Shown here: piece by piece, positions 1-12,047 of the stretch
How the letters are laid out: each line of letters begins with the position of its first letter
Numbering within the stretch: the stretch's first letter is position 1
Assembly (NCBI GenBank): GCA_013397695.1
Contig: VYZI01000258.1
Coordinates: forward strand, 865,322-929,321
Direction of reading: 5' to 3'
DNA length: 64,000 nt
DNA from: Centropus unirufus
Taxonomy: Eukaryota; Chordata; Aves; Cuculiformes; Centropidae
The notes under the pieces: model-generated
The model's database searches: none
Told to the model about the DNA's origin: nothing
The model's input: the letters and a program-made list of their open reading frames with translations, nothing else
Made by a program: the position numbers and the translations under genes

Positions 1-346
1 AAAAAAAAAACAGGACCAAACCAGCCAACCAACCCCAAAAAACCCAGAGGGCGTGGGAGGTGGGGGGATCCCGTGTCGCCGCCGCCACCCTCCGCTGGTT
101 CTATTGTGACGAGATAGCCGTTCACCGGCAGCGGCGGCACATCTGGGCGGGCACATCTGGGCATGCAACATCGCATCTCGCCGCCTTCTTCCTCCGTCCT
201 CCGCCCGGCCGAGCGGATCTCTCCGGGCCTCCGGGGAGACTCCTGCTCGCCAGTCCGTCTCTCAGACTGAATATTAAAAACTGGCAGCGCTGGGGGGTGG
301 GGGGTGGAAATAAAACCTGCTTTTTTTTTCCCCTGGGATTTATTTC
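1..346 (+). promoter_or_regulatory. PARP8: CpG-island promoter and 5' leader of PARP8
   Basis: From about position 60 the sequence is GC-rich and dense in CpG, unlike the AT-rich remainder of the window, and it leads into the first coding exon. A GC box (GGGCGG) lies at 145-150 inside a 13-bp direct repeat, GGCACATCTGGGC, at 136-148 and 150-162. There is no convincing TATA box; ATATTAAAAA near 271-280 is only a weak candidate. The CpG-rich stretch continues through exon 1 into intron 1, to about 960. The transcription start cannot be placed from sequence alone. The first ten bases are all A, possibly a contig edge. Confidence 0.6.
163..270 (+). other. Upstream open reading frame in the PARP8 leader (35 codons plus stop)
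   Basis: An ATG at 163 opens a frame of 35 codons that closes at TGA 268-270, 76 nt before the PARP8 start. It would be part of the leader only if transcription starts upstream of 163, which is not shown. The context around the ATG (ggcATGc) is mediocre. If transcribed it could dampen translation of the main frame. I infer no peptide function. Confidence 0.35.
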
Positions 347-437
347 ATGGGGATGTGTTCAAGACAAGAGAGGATTCAGAAGGATATTGACGTTGTGATC
401 CAAAAGTGCAAGGCGGAGAAGGACTGCCTGTTTGCAG
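347..437 (+). CDS. PARP8: PARP8 coding exon 1 (residues 1-30 plus one base)
   Basis: The exon encodes MGMCSRQERIQKDID followed by a lysine-rich stretch ending in DCLFA, and leaves one base of the next codon (phase 1). The donor CAG|GTGAGT at 438 is a full consensus. The ATG at 347 is chosen because an in-frame TAA lies at 311-313 with no other in-frame ATG in between, and because vertebrate PARP8 begins MGMCSRQ. The start context is weak at -3 (T) but has G at +4. A second in-frame ATG two codons on (353) has G at -3 but T at +4, so initiation at Met3 is possible. The open frame reads on past 437 into intron 1, but that extension is GC-rich low-complexity sequence and not protein of this family. 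Confidence 0.93.
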
Positions 438-1117
438 GTGAGTCTCTCTCCCGGGCTCCAGGTTGGCGGCGCCGAGCCAGACCCGGCTCCCGCCGCGGCG
501 CGGATGCCCGGGATCTGCCCGTGCCCTTCGCCGCCGTTCCCGGGAGCGGTGCATCCCTGTCCTCAGCCCCCTTCTTCCCTCCCCCCGTCGAGGGCATGCG
601 AGGGCAGATGAGCCCAGGCGCCGGCCGGGAAAGGGGGGGACATCCCGGGTCAGGGAGCGTGGCAGTAGCCACGCGCAAGCCCGGGCGATCCCCGCCGCTC
701 TCCTGGCGCAGCCCAGCTTGGCGCTCGGGCGGGCGCTGCGCGGCTCTCCGCCGGCTGCTGACATCGCCCACGTTCCCCGCTAGCCCGCCTGGCCGCGGAG
801 CCGGGGGCACGACCGGCGGCGAGCGTGCCCCCTTTCCGTACTAGCCCTCCCCGGCCGGGATTTCGCCGCTTCCTCGGTGCGTTGACGTGCCCGGCTTGCG
901 GCTGCCTGTTGCCATTTCTGACAATGGAAATCCCTGCCGTTGCCATAGCACCGGGCACTTGTTGCGAGGGGCTGGGAGATGCTGCATTTGCTTTGATTCA
1001 CCCCCGACCCCACCTACACCCTCCTCCGTGTCGGTGCATGAATGCCCGTCTGTAAAATCTTGGCTATTTCAGCCAAAATAGAGAGAACTTGTAGTAACGC
1101 AGCTCTCTGTCGTTCAG
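438..1117 (+). other. PARP8: PARP8 intron 1 (680 bp)
   Basis: This is a phase 1 intron from GTGAGT at 438 to CAG at 1115-1117. Its first half is still CpG-island sequence, with several long but meaningless GC-rich open frames on both strands. A TGACGTG half-CRE-like motif is at 883-889 and an imperfect NRF1-like GGCATGCGAG at about 594. The second half falls to background composition. I see no other element. Confidence 0.85.
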
Positions 1118-1172
1118 ATTTCAGGTACTCAGACTCCACCTTTACCTTCACCTATATCGGAGGCTCCAAAAG
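1118..1172 (+). CDS. PARP8: PARP8 coding exon 2 (55 nt)
   Basis: After the acceptor TCGTTCAG the exon reads DFRYSDSTFTFTYIGGSK, where the D codon is completed by the last base of exon 1. It leaves AG of the next codon (phase 2), completed by exon 3 to serine. The peptide is close to the human PARP8 block DFRYSDSTFTFTY, so the call rests on direct peptide similarity. The donor AAAAG|GTACTG is weak, lacking the usual purine-AG at +3 to +5. Only 26 nt downstream is a strong-looking acceptor sequence (T-run plus ACAG at 1195-1198). Skipping this exon alone would shift the frame. Confidence 0.93.
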
Positions 1173-1182
1173 GTACTGTGAT

Positions 1183-1198
1183 TTATTTTTTTTTACAG
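1183..1198 (+). promoter_or_regulatory. Cryptic splice acceptor-like sequence just inside intron 2
   Basis: A run of Ts followed by ACAG ends at 1198, only 26 nt past the exon 2 donor. It closely resembles the real acceptor of exon 3 (T-rich, then TTTTTACAG). The base after it is T, so it is not a textbook recursive site (AG|GT). Its use would be too close to the donor for normal splicing from exon 2; it could only serve splicing from exon 1. Confidence 0.3.
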
Positions 1199-4100
1199 TA
1201 ACGACTCCCTTCATTTTGTGCTGGCAGCGAGGTGCAGTGATTTGGTACCCTGGCAGCCTTTTTTGTTCCCTTTCCTTTTGCAAAAAGGATCAGTAAATCA
1301 TCTGCATTCATTCTAATGTAAACTGAGGAGGAAGTGTTGTGCGAGGTGATCAGAAAGGTGATCCTGGTTAGAGGGTCATTCCTTCCAGTGCTGCTCTGTT
1401 GTTTCTCTTTTTTAAACTTATACATAGAATTTCGGCTGTAGGTAAGCTTACAGAAACATACCAAAGACATCAACATAATATACCTAATCTTTTGTCAAAA
1501 CTAGGGAAAATTTATGATTGTAATAAGAAATAGGCCAAATATCACACCAGCATCGTATTCTCTTGCCTGAGAGCCAGTTTTAGTCTCATGACCTACGACA
1601 GTCTGCAGTTGAACAAATCAAATTCCTGTAGTGAAATGTCAGGCTGGCTTATAAGGCAAAAAAAAATATTTTTATTTAATGTTAGTTTAAATACTGTTTA
1701 TAAGTGTTTCTGAGCATTTGGATATAAACTGGATTGCTTATGTACACATTTATTGTGTTTGGTTTCAAAAGGAAATTTATGTAAAGGCTTGAACACACAT
1801 CCTTGTCTCCCTGGCTCTTAGTTACCTTTTACTTAATAAGTTGTGAACGGTATACTCCACATTGTTCTTTTAGCTCAATTTTATTAGCTTTGGCAAGAAA
1901 TCTTGGTTTTACTTTTTTATTGTTTTAATATTTACACACACACTTTATCTGATATCTTCAGCAATTGTTTTTCTTTCCCAGGATATGTCAGGTTAAAGTA
2001 CAGTGTTCTTTGCAAGGCTTTCAGTGCAGGCAGCAGTCCCAAGCCATTGGTTCCCCCTTGTGCATGCTTCAGGGTCTGGCTGCAGGACTAGACTCCCACA
2101 TGGTTCCCCGGCTGTGAAATTGTTAAGAAAAATGCTTTCCCAACTCACTACCCTGCCTCTTCCTACTAAAGGAAAAGAAAACTTTGCCCATTTTTAGTGG
2201 AGTAGAATAGTTCACCCTGTATTTGAGAATCAATGTATTTTTATGTTGCTTGCCATAGTCTTTCATCTAGGGTTTTAGTATATGTTTTGTTCTTATCTCG
2301 TGTTAAATGAATGGCTTGATACAGTAAAAATTACCTAACTGATACATTAGATATCATGTAATTAAAATGATTGAATTTGAAAGTTAGTTTGCAGTGTTTT
2401 CTAAACTAGATATTGCAGCAAGAAACCAGGAAGTGAAACCTGTCTATTGTTTGCATTTTCCAACCTGAATAAAGTAAAACGCCTAAGGGTGTAACTGCTG
2501 GGAAACAAAACTGGTTTATAAATGTGAAACAAAATGTCACTTCTGCAAGGAGAGATAGAACAGGGCCTTCCATCCTGCAGCTGCGAATCTTAACTGGGGT
2601 CAGCATTTGCCTAGAAGGCAGTTGACTGGGAGCTGATCTCAGGGCTTTGAAGTTCAGACTGAATTGAGAAACAAACATTACATTTACAGAAATTAATGAA
2701 AGTGGATTGTCACTTTGAGTATACTCAAATTTCACTTTGGTTTTCCTATTTTAACTTAATTTAAGCAACATCCTATGTGTTAAAGTTTTCTTGTTCCCTG
2801 TTTGTGTTGTGATTTAGATGTTTTACAACATTCTTAGTGTACAGGGGTGTACCAAGTTGCAGGTTTAGGGTTGTGGCAGTAAGCGCTCCTAAATGAAATA
2901 AAACCCCTATGCTTTGACTATTAAGTGCCAAACTTCAGCTCCTCACATCAAAGGTGAGTTTGTGGTTTATTCTTAGGGAGGGTACTGGCTGGGTATGCTG
3001 CTCTGCTTGCAGCGTTTATGCAAGTCTCCAGTAAGGGATCAATAACAGTGACTTGTACGTAGTAACAGTGTAGGAGAGCACTGGGTTATCTAAGGATCTT
3101 TTTGTCTTGAGTTTGACCATGATTTTTTTCTTGCTGCTACTGCTGCAGCTGTGGACTTCCTGATTGGCGACCCCATTTTTTGACTACAGCATTGAGTTGT
3201 ATCTAAATGACAAAAACTGTTAGCGCATGATAGTAGACTGTAGGGCCAGCCTACCCGCTTCATCCAGTTACTTCAGATATTCAGCCTGATGATATTGTTC
3301 CTTGAACCAACAGCAATACAGCCTTTTGAGTAATGGGCAGAGGTTTGGATGTTCACTGGGTGGCTGTTCAAAAAAGAAACAGATTTAAGTCAGTAAGAGT
3401 AGAAATAAAGTGTAAGGAAGATTGCAGTACTTTATCACTCATTAGCTGTGCCTGGAACTATCTTTTTCATGCTTTATTTCCTTTAGGTCAGTGTGTATTG
3501 TGGCTTTGTTTTAGCCAGAGTGCTTTGGTAAAGGAGCAGAAACTCGAAAGAAGACAGTATGTTTTCTGTTTGAAAAGGAGGATTCTTTGTCTTGCCCTTC
3601 TATAAAGGCAGGTGACGATACTAACAAGTTAAATGTCACTGGGGGTTTTGCTCTGCAGATGGTTGCCTCTAGTCGTTGTCAAGTCATTTATCAGTGGTCT
3701 TATTTTATAAACTCAGAGCCAATTCTCGGTAAATCTGAAAAGCCCACAGAATTCAGTGTACCGTTATTCTTTCAGTTACAATGAGTACCTAAGGTTTATT
3801 TGTGTTTGTTCTTTAACTGTTGAGTTTATCTGTGTGAGATTTTTGTTATCGGGCCAGTTTCTCTGGCTTTATCTGAATTTTCCTGGTTGCTTGGATTGAT
3901 TGCACAGCCTCTTCCTATAATGGTGTGATTGAGGTATTCAGGTAGTACCTAACCACACTGCAGATCAAACTGAATGGAGTGGAGCATATTTATTGTCACT
4001 TCAGTGAAGTGAACTTGTATTCCCACAGTTAAAAGCTGAACCAAACCCTGAAGGCATGACTTAGCTTTTGTTCAAGTATGGAGTTTCCAGAATAACCAAT

Positions 4101-7100
4101 TGAGAGCTGTTTTTTTTTTTTTATTCTTTATGTAGACCTGTTCCAGCATTTGACCTTTAGGTGATACTAAGCTATTGTGCAAATAACCTATGTGTGAATG
4201 ATCTCTGCATAGGCATAAGTACACTTCAAGGAGATTCTGCGCTTGGAGTATTTTTCTTGAAAAGTTAGAATAATTTCTGCAAGTAAAAATGTATTTGAAT
4301 CTTTTACCAATATAATTCAATTAATTGTTTTGCGCAGTCACTGTATGTTTTAATTTTATTTTTTTTCCAATGAGTGTTCACACTTCCAATATTGGAGTTG
4401 TTTGACATTGCAGCGATGCTTCCTGTTTTGCAAAAGTGGTAATTAGAAATTTATCAGCGGAGGTACATCTCTGTGTAATGTGAGCACTAAAGGTGGCAGA
4501 TTGTCTATCAGTTTAATAATTCTTAATTTCATTGTCTGAAGGCAATGAGTAGGGTGATAGATTTCTTAGTAAAGAAGTGTTCACTCAGGTGCTGTGACTG
4601 CAATATTTACTCTAACATATGGCAAAATATCAGAAATGGCTGGACTTTTTATACTTCTTACTGCAGGATCTTAAAAGAGCATTAAAGTGTGAAAATGATG
4701 AGGTTTTTTTTTAAAAAAAAGATCCTCTTCTTTTCTTTTTTTCCTATTTGCTGTCCCTATATGAAACATTGCTCCTCCAGAAGCCATGCAAACTAAACAG
4801 AACTGCTGATCTGTCAAAGAAAAAATGTGTCATGCCCTGAAGTTGTTTTCACTTCGTATGTAATTTGACATAGTTTACATAGAAGCAGTTCTTGGTTGTC
4901 CTGGAAAAAAGAGATGTCTCCTTTTTTTAGTGTTTTTCTCACTCCTCTCCCCCTTTTTTTCCTGAGGCTAAACAAGGACACCATATCAGCCCTGAAATAC
5001 CTCTTCATTCAAATATGTGCTTTACTCTCACTGGCAGTGAGAGACAATGCCAATAAGGCCTGTGCGTGAGAACAGACCTAATTCTGCAGCACATCATAAA
5101 GAAACTAGATAAGACCTGTAGTAACTGAACACAAAGATTAAATTTTGTCAGCTAAATTCTAGTCTCTTTTTTTCATGGTGGACTCTCGTTTTCTGCTTTC
5201 CATACTTTAGCACAATGATTGTAACAATGGCAGTTCTGAAGAACCAATGGAAGCCGAATTTCCATTGATTAATTACTTGGTTTTGCTTAAAATAATGACA
5301 AATTGTTAACTTAGGCTGTTTGGATTTTTAATTTTCCCTTTTTGTTTTCAAGAGGATATACATAGTGCTTAATATTTTAGTATCAGAAATTCTCATGTAA
5401 GCTGATGAATTAATTCCCACCTCACTGTAGCAGTGAACTATTTCACAGCTGGGGAGCTGTGCCACTGGAAGAATAGTTAAGCAGATTGTGGCTCTCCATA
5501 GCTGGAGGCAAAAACCACTATCTGAAGTCCTGGCACGTTATGTCCACTAGGTCTTTTAACCATTTCATGATATATATCTATATAAATATAGATAACTTTT
5601 TATTTCCCTTTAGTGGTATGGCCCCTTGCCTCTTATGTGAATTTCTAAAACTGTTAACATGGGAAATTCTATTTGGTGAATAATTTTGAAATTCTGGTGC
5701 CTTTCTGATAACGCTGAAAATGTTCAGTACAAAAAAAAAAAGCTGTGAAGAAAAATGGTTAGGAGATAATTGGTGTATGTTTTTATCTTACAATCTGTGT
5801 TCAATTTATATATACTCTAGCAAAAAAAGGCAAGAGAGAACTGAAAAATATTTTTTTAAACTGAAACATGATTGTGTCCATCAGAAAAGATCAAAAGGGA
5901 ACGGTTTTCTGAACATTTTTTTGGTTTTGTTTCCTTTAAGAAATTATCTAATTTATGGTCAGCTTTTTTTGCATAGTTTATTTTTAACCTAGCTCCTCAG
6001 TTGAGTTTATGGCATTACAGTGTGTTTACTGGCTATGCAAGGCTTGGGAAGAGAGGGTTGGACTGTTCCTTTTGGATGCAGGGATGGCTTACATAAGATG
6101 AAAGTGTCCATGAAGTACCAAGATGAGAAGATTTTTATGGAATCCATTGCTCTGAATGGTTTTAGCTTAGCTGGAATATGTTTTATACAGGACTTAGGAA
6201 GGGCTGATGCAAATACAGTTCACCTTCTCTTGCTGATAGTTGTGCTTAACTTTGTATTCAGGTTATTAAATATGTAATTACATTCCTAAAATCTAGTTCT
6301 ACTACAGTAATAGAGGTTAAAGCTAGATACACAGCTTGTACTTAGCTCTCTGTTTATTGCAATTTCAAAATACCTGGAAGACTTTCAAATCAAATATGGC
6401 TTAACATTTTTGCTAGGACTGCACGATTTCCTGGAAGACAAATCAGTACATAAGACAGAAATCTAGTTTCAATATAGCATGGCAAGCGTTGTGATGTTCA
6501 TTTCTACATTAAAGATTCTGTAGATGAAATAACATTGAATATAGGCTTGGGTACTTTTTAAAAATAGGTTTGTGTCAGATATTATTTAAGTTTCACTTTT
6601 AAAATCTCACTTAAAGACAAGCTTCTTCTGTTCTATAAATTCCTGCTAAAATAACTATTCTGACTTTTCAACTTTTTCTATTATTGGTAATATGTAGTAC
6701 ATACTTGAAACCTAGCCATACATTCCTATAGATAGTTTTTTTACAGATACGACAAGAAATTCAGAGTAGGTGTGATTTAACAAATGATTCATCTTAAAAA
6801 GAGATCTAGTAGAGTACCATAGTGTAAGAGTAATTAAGTGCAATGTTGAGGGTCTCTGAAAAGCAAAATCAGTACCATTCTACTCATGGTCTTATTGAGC
6901 TCACCTTTTTTAATGGTTTTGTGTCTGACAGATCCTTCTTGCTGTTAGAAAATCATCACAGTCTGAAATTAGGCAGTCCTCATCATTTGATCTTTCAAAA
7001 CTCACATATTTTAGGGAGTCTATGGTCTTGCTGATTTCACTTCCTGGTCTGGTGAAGTGAGTGGCTGTCCTCTTTGAGCTGCATGCTGAACTGATGTTAA

Positions 7101-10100
7101 GAGCAGTACATTCGAATTGCGAGCCTTTATGTTTCAGTGAGAAAAATATATTTCTAGGCACTGGTTTTCAGAAGTTTTGAACTCCTACACCATGTATTGG
7201 TCTCGTTATTACTGTGTGTTGGTTTTAAAAAGTGTCACCATATTCATGCAGGTGTTTTTGTTGTACAAATGTATGCTCTGTTGTTTTAAAGGTTCACCAT
7301 TACAGAGTTGGAAAGAGTGCTTCAGTGTCTTCAGAGACAATATTTTCAGTAACTTCTTTTTATGTTTTCATAATGTATTTTAACTTATTCAGCACCTAAA
7401 AATAGGCCTTTAGGCTGTCGTGTTGAACTGTTAATGTGATAAGACAAATAAATTTGAAAGCAGAGTTCACTCTGACAAAATTAATTTGCATCAGTTTTCC
7501 CTGAGTTGGGACTCATGCCATTTCCAGATTTTCCTGGTAGTCTCTAATAATTTCAGTATTCTTTGTAGCTCATAAATAATGACCTGAAGATACCTGTTGT
7601 CATATTTTTTTCTATGGATTACTTACTGTACAGACTATAAATTCTAATTTGAGTCAGCCTAATCACTCAGAGTCAAAATACCTACTTTAATAAGCTTCAG
7701 CACCTAGAGGGAAAGTAAATTTTAAACTACTGGGAGAGTTCACTTTAGTTACAATTAAACCTAAGAGAGGGATGAAATGTGAGTAAGTCTAGGACTGTGA
7801 TGTATCATTCTGCATTGGCATTAAATAAATCCCACTTAAGAGGACAGCTTTTAGGAATTAATATCCTTGTTGCTATAGGAGGGTCAGGATTTTTACAAAT
7901 GTTTCATTGAACTGGCCTCATCTGAGAAAAAATAGCAGCTTTTAACAGGGTAAAACTGACTCACAATGATAAGCCTGCTATCCGGAGCAGCAGTGGAAAG
8001 AAAATGCCACTGAAAGATGAAGGACTAAACAAGGTATGGAAATAACATCTCTTTCCCCTGACAGCCTTCTGCATGCTCACGTAAGATTACTTCTACTGTG
8101 TTTCTATGGGAGGAAGAGCAGGAAGGAGACTTACCTTAGGATGGGGAACAATTGTTGCTTTTATGAGTCAGACTTCTGCTGGAAGGACCTAGTATCTCCA
8201 GGGAGCTTTATGTCAGGCATTGTGTTCCCCTATTACAAGGGCTAAACACCATCATGCACTCTTCTGGCATTATGTAACTGCAGGGGAGTAAGTCATGGTG
8301 TTGCACATGCTAATGTAAGGTATCAGGCTGAAACATCTTTGGGTGAAGGTTGGAGGGTGAGCATCTTTCTGTAGTTTACTTGGAAGCAGAGTACCTGAAT
8401 GAGCCCTGTTTAGTTTCTCCTGGCTGCTGAAGACCATGTCCTGGCAATTAGGATTGAGCTGATTCACTTCTACTAAAGGAGACTTCTGTAGTGCTCAGTG
8501 GGAGCCTGTGTGGTGCAAAGAACTGAGGGCAAAGAGGAAGCTCAAAGAAACTAGCAAACCCTCCAGACAGCTCCTTCGAGCCTCAAGGCATTGATCAGAA
8601 ATAAAAGGGGCAACAGCATGTCTCCTGTGTAATGAAATTTAGTGTTCGCCAAACGAGAGTGCACAAAAATGGTAATACACCATTTGTAGAAAGAAGTATC
8701 TAATTAAAAGAATAAGTTCCTTTTGAACCATGCTGCATTCTGCATTTAATTTTTTATATTCCAAGGTGCCATCTTGAAATCTGGTTGCTTTGAATGATTG
8801 TTTGATGTTTACAGATAAGATTTTTTTCATATTTAAAGAGCCAAGCATGAAGGCAGGATAACTTTGCACCATTCAACTGTCATGCTGATACTCAATAAGC
8901 TGTCTGTGACCTACAGAATTTGCTCACCTGTAGAAAAAATAGCCAATGGGTTAGACATGATATTCCAGGTCATTAGCTTTTCTGCAAATAGTAGAAAGAT
9001 TATTTTAGGTTTTTTTTTTTGTTTGTTTTATTGGTCATTGTTATTCTGGATTTTTTTGTTTCCTTAGGGCTGAAGACTTCATCTTTGATTGGGCGCTCTT
9101 ACCCTGTAATAATCATACAGAGAGCAAAATATGACAATAATTAGAATCTTCTTTTGTCAGATTAGGGCCTAGGTTTGATAAAGGTATTAAAATTAGAAAG
9201 CACTTTATTGTCATAGAAGTACTTGCTGATAGTCCACTGCTTGATCTCAATTACAGCTGTATGAATATAGATGTGATGGGACTCACTAGAGTCCACAGAG
9301 ATACAGCTGATTTTTTTATTTGGCCCTGACTACTCTTAGCGAATGGCAATCCAGATGATTTTTTTTCACCTGAGGGGGAGTTATGAAGACCAGAGTTCTG
9401 TTTTCTGCCATCTTTGCATATGTGTACTCACATTTTAGTACTTCCCTGGATAATGGGAGAGCTGCAATTTATGGACAGAAAAAAACTTTTTTCATGCCCT
9501 CTTACTAAGTTGCTGGCATTGCAAAGGGTGCAGACAGAAAGTCAGTTGTCAAAACCAGGCTTCTCCATATTTTTAGCCCTAGCATCTGAAAACCTACTTC
9601 TCACAGAGTCCTCTTTTAAGAGTGTAGTTGGCTAGGCCACATGAAAACCACTTTACTGATCACTCACAGAGTATCAGTATTAAATCTTAAACTGAGACCC
9701 TAAATGGTTTCTGAGCTTTTTGTAGGTATAACTGTTAGTTGAAATAGAAATGGTGATTTCTTCATGAGGACTATTCATTGAAAACGCCTACAAAGAGCCA
9801 ACTGGCTCTGTTTAGATTAAAACTGTGGGAAATCCAGTCACTTCAATACATCTTTTTGCAAAAGAGTACAACCAATTTTTAAAAAGAGAAAAAAAGAATT
9901 TTACAGTATTTCAGACTGAAAAATACAACCTTCAAGTATTAAAAACTCTGAAGAAGGGTTTATTTGGTTATTAACTTTGTGTGATATAGACACTGTCAAC
10001 AGCCTTTTCTTATAGAAGGGGAATTACATACATTAAGGTAGTTCTATGAATATTAAATGAAATCTTTTTGTACATGGTTGTAGCTACCATGGAGTTAGAG

Positions 10101-11762
10101 CTGGAAATGGACCTTATTAATTCTTTTTGTTTAAGTTAGAGAATTATTTTAGTATAGAGACCTATAGAGCAAGGATTGTTAGACTTGGCATAAAATTTCA
10201 GTAGTAGGAATTTGTAGGCTTGTATGTTGAAGATCAACTCGTTTTATCAGATGACAAGAATAGTGAAATGGGATATGTTTAGTTGGCAACAGGAGAAACA
10301 TTACCTCTTCCTGTCTCTCCGTGTGCTTATACTGGTTTTGTTAACTCAGCCCAACAGAAGTTTCAAGTTAGTTTAGCTTCGATGTTTGGAGTATGAAGTA
10401 GAATCACAATAATCAGCCACCAAAAATGCAAACTTTCTTGCCTTTATCAGGCCTATGTGCACATACTTAATTTTTTTTTCCAGTTCCTCTGTAATACAAG
10501 AGCCACGTTGTCTTTGGTGTATAGTTGTGTTTTCTACATATTTGCTCTGCCAGATTTAACTGTTAATGAAATTTTTACATCAAACTTGGGTATTGAAGTT
10601 GTTCTACCTTCATTACTAAAATTGCATGGGATTGACAGCCACCAGTCCAGTTCTTCTTTATAAGGTATTTTGCTTACAATTCTATGTTTTGTCTGTTATA
10701 TTTGTTCATTTTGGTATTCTAATTTGAAGTGATAAATTGCGAGAAATTCTGGTGTTTATATGGTTTTTTGCTATATAAAGTGAATTAAAAGAAATGTATC
10801 CTTGTGAACCGCATGTTAGGGGGGAGTGAGTGGAGTGAGACTCAGGCTCTTCCTGTACCAGAATTTATATTTTGCTGATAAGGTTTTATTTGTTTAGATT
10901 ATCCCTCTTGTGATGAATAATTGCTTACTATATACTGTTTCTGTATTTAAACATCAACATAACTAGATATTAAAAAAGACTACTTCATAAAAGTGTCTGC
11001 CATTATTTAAGACCCGAATAAACAGATCCATCCTGTAGTTCAGCTGAAAATTGACCTTTGCTAAGGACAACAAGCACACAGTAAATACTTTCTAGGTCTA
11101 GCACTGTTTGTCTGGAAGATGCTAGCCTCCCAGTGTGCTAATAAGGAATAGGCATTTGCTGTCTATGAGGACAAAAGGAGTTGCAGTCATACGAGTTGGG
11201 ATCGAGATTACAAAAACTACTGATTTTGCTCATAGAGGACATAAACCAGATACCTAGGGTGAAGAAAAGCTTTTATCTTAGCTACAGAGTCCTACCTCAT
11301 TTCACCTACCATCAGCCTCCAGCAGAATGGGTCAAGTAATTGAATGAAAGGTCACAGTGAAAGATGGCATGTCTTGTTTCGCATGGCAACTGTAAAAGCT
11401 TGTTTCCAGCATATTTCAGCATGTGTAACAGTTGCAGAACTCTTGGCTTAAGAGCTGAGCAAATCATCATAAATTGCTGGTATTAATGAGCATTTCACCA
11501 TTACTGTGGCTGCTTACAGAATATTCCTATCTGTATTTTGTCCCAAGTTATTTCTCAATTGTACTGTATGGGATATAACTTTATTACCATATTCTCAGCT
11601 AATTTAAATTGACAAATTGCCACAGAATTATAGAATTCAGTGAAGTAATACTTCTAACACTAAGGACCTGTGTATAATTATATTCATCTTGTTATTAAGT
11701 TTAAATAGAGTAGAGCTAAATATAAATGCAGGTGAATATAAATGTGAGGTGGCCATTGTCTT
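1199..11762. other. Intron 2, proximal unique sequence
   Basis: About 10.6 kb of AT-rich intronic sequence with poly-A/T runs and no recognisable repeat family or conserved peptide. A small AT-rich perfect inverted repeat lies at 5575-5594 (9-bp arms TATCTATAT / ATATAGATA, 2-nt spacer). All open frames are short and have no family features. Confidence 0.6.
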
Positions 11763-12047
11763 CTCTCGAGTAACAACAAGTGATAGGACAAGAGGAAATG
11801 GCCTCAAGTTGCCCCAGGGGAGATTTAAACTAGTTAGTAGGAAATACTACTTCACAGGAATGCTTGTCTAGTCATAGGAGCAGACTGCCCAGGGTCGTGA
11901 TGGAGGCACCATCCCTGGAGGTATTTAACTAACACATGTGGTTCTTAGGGACTTGATTTATTGGTGGCCTTGGCAGTGTTAGGTTTACAGTTGGACTTGG
12001 TGATCACAAAGGCCTCCTCCAACGATTAAACAATTCTGTGATTGTGT
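11763..12047 (+). mobile_element. CR1 LINE, 3' end fragment
   Basis: The translated fragment SDRTRGNGLKLPQGRFKL (about 11779-11833) is the conserved C-terminal end of the CR1 ORF2 protein. It is followed by the usual CR1 3' untranslated part: CCCAGGGTCGTGATGGAGGC, CATCCCTGGAGGTATT, then CAACGATTAAACAATTCTGTGATT, a degraded form of the CR1 tail with its ATTCTATGA-like repeats. This is a severely 5'-truncated copy of about 285 bp in the same orientation as PARP8. Boundaries are accurate to about 15 bp. No target duplication is evident, as is usual for CR1. Confidence 0.85.

Noticed and set aside
1..10. Leading A run as a retrocopy poly(A) tail
   Set aside because: It abuts a CpG-rich promoter and lacks an upstream gene body; more likely a contig edge or simple run.
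345..844. Long overlapping open frames on both strands through exon 1 and intron 1
   Set aside because: They reflect CpG-island composition with few stops. Only 347-437 matches PARP8 and a perfect donor closes it.
5575..5594. Perfect AT-rich inverted repeat as a possible functional hairpin
   Set aside because: A 9-bp arm of pure low-complexity AT sequence is expected by chance in 64 kb of such composition.
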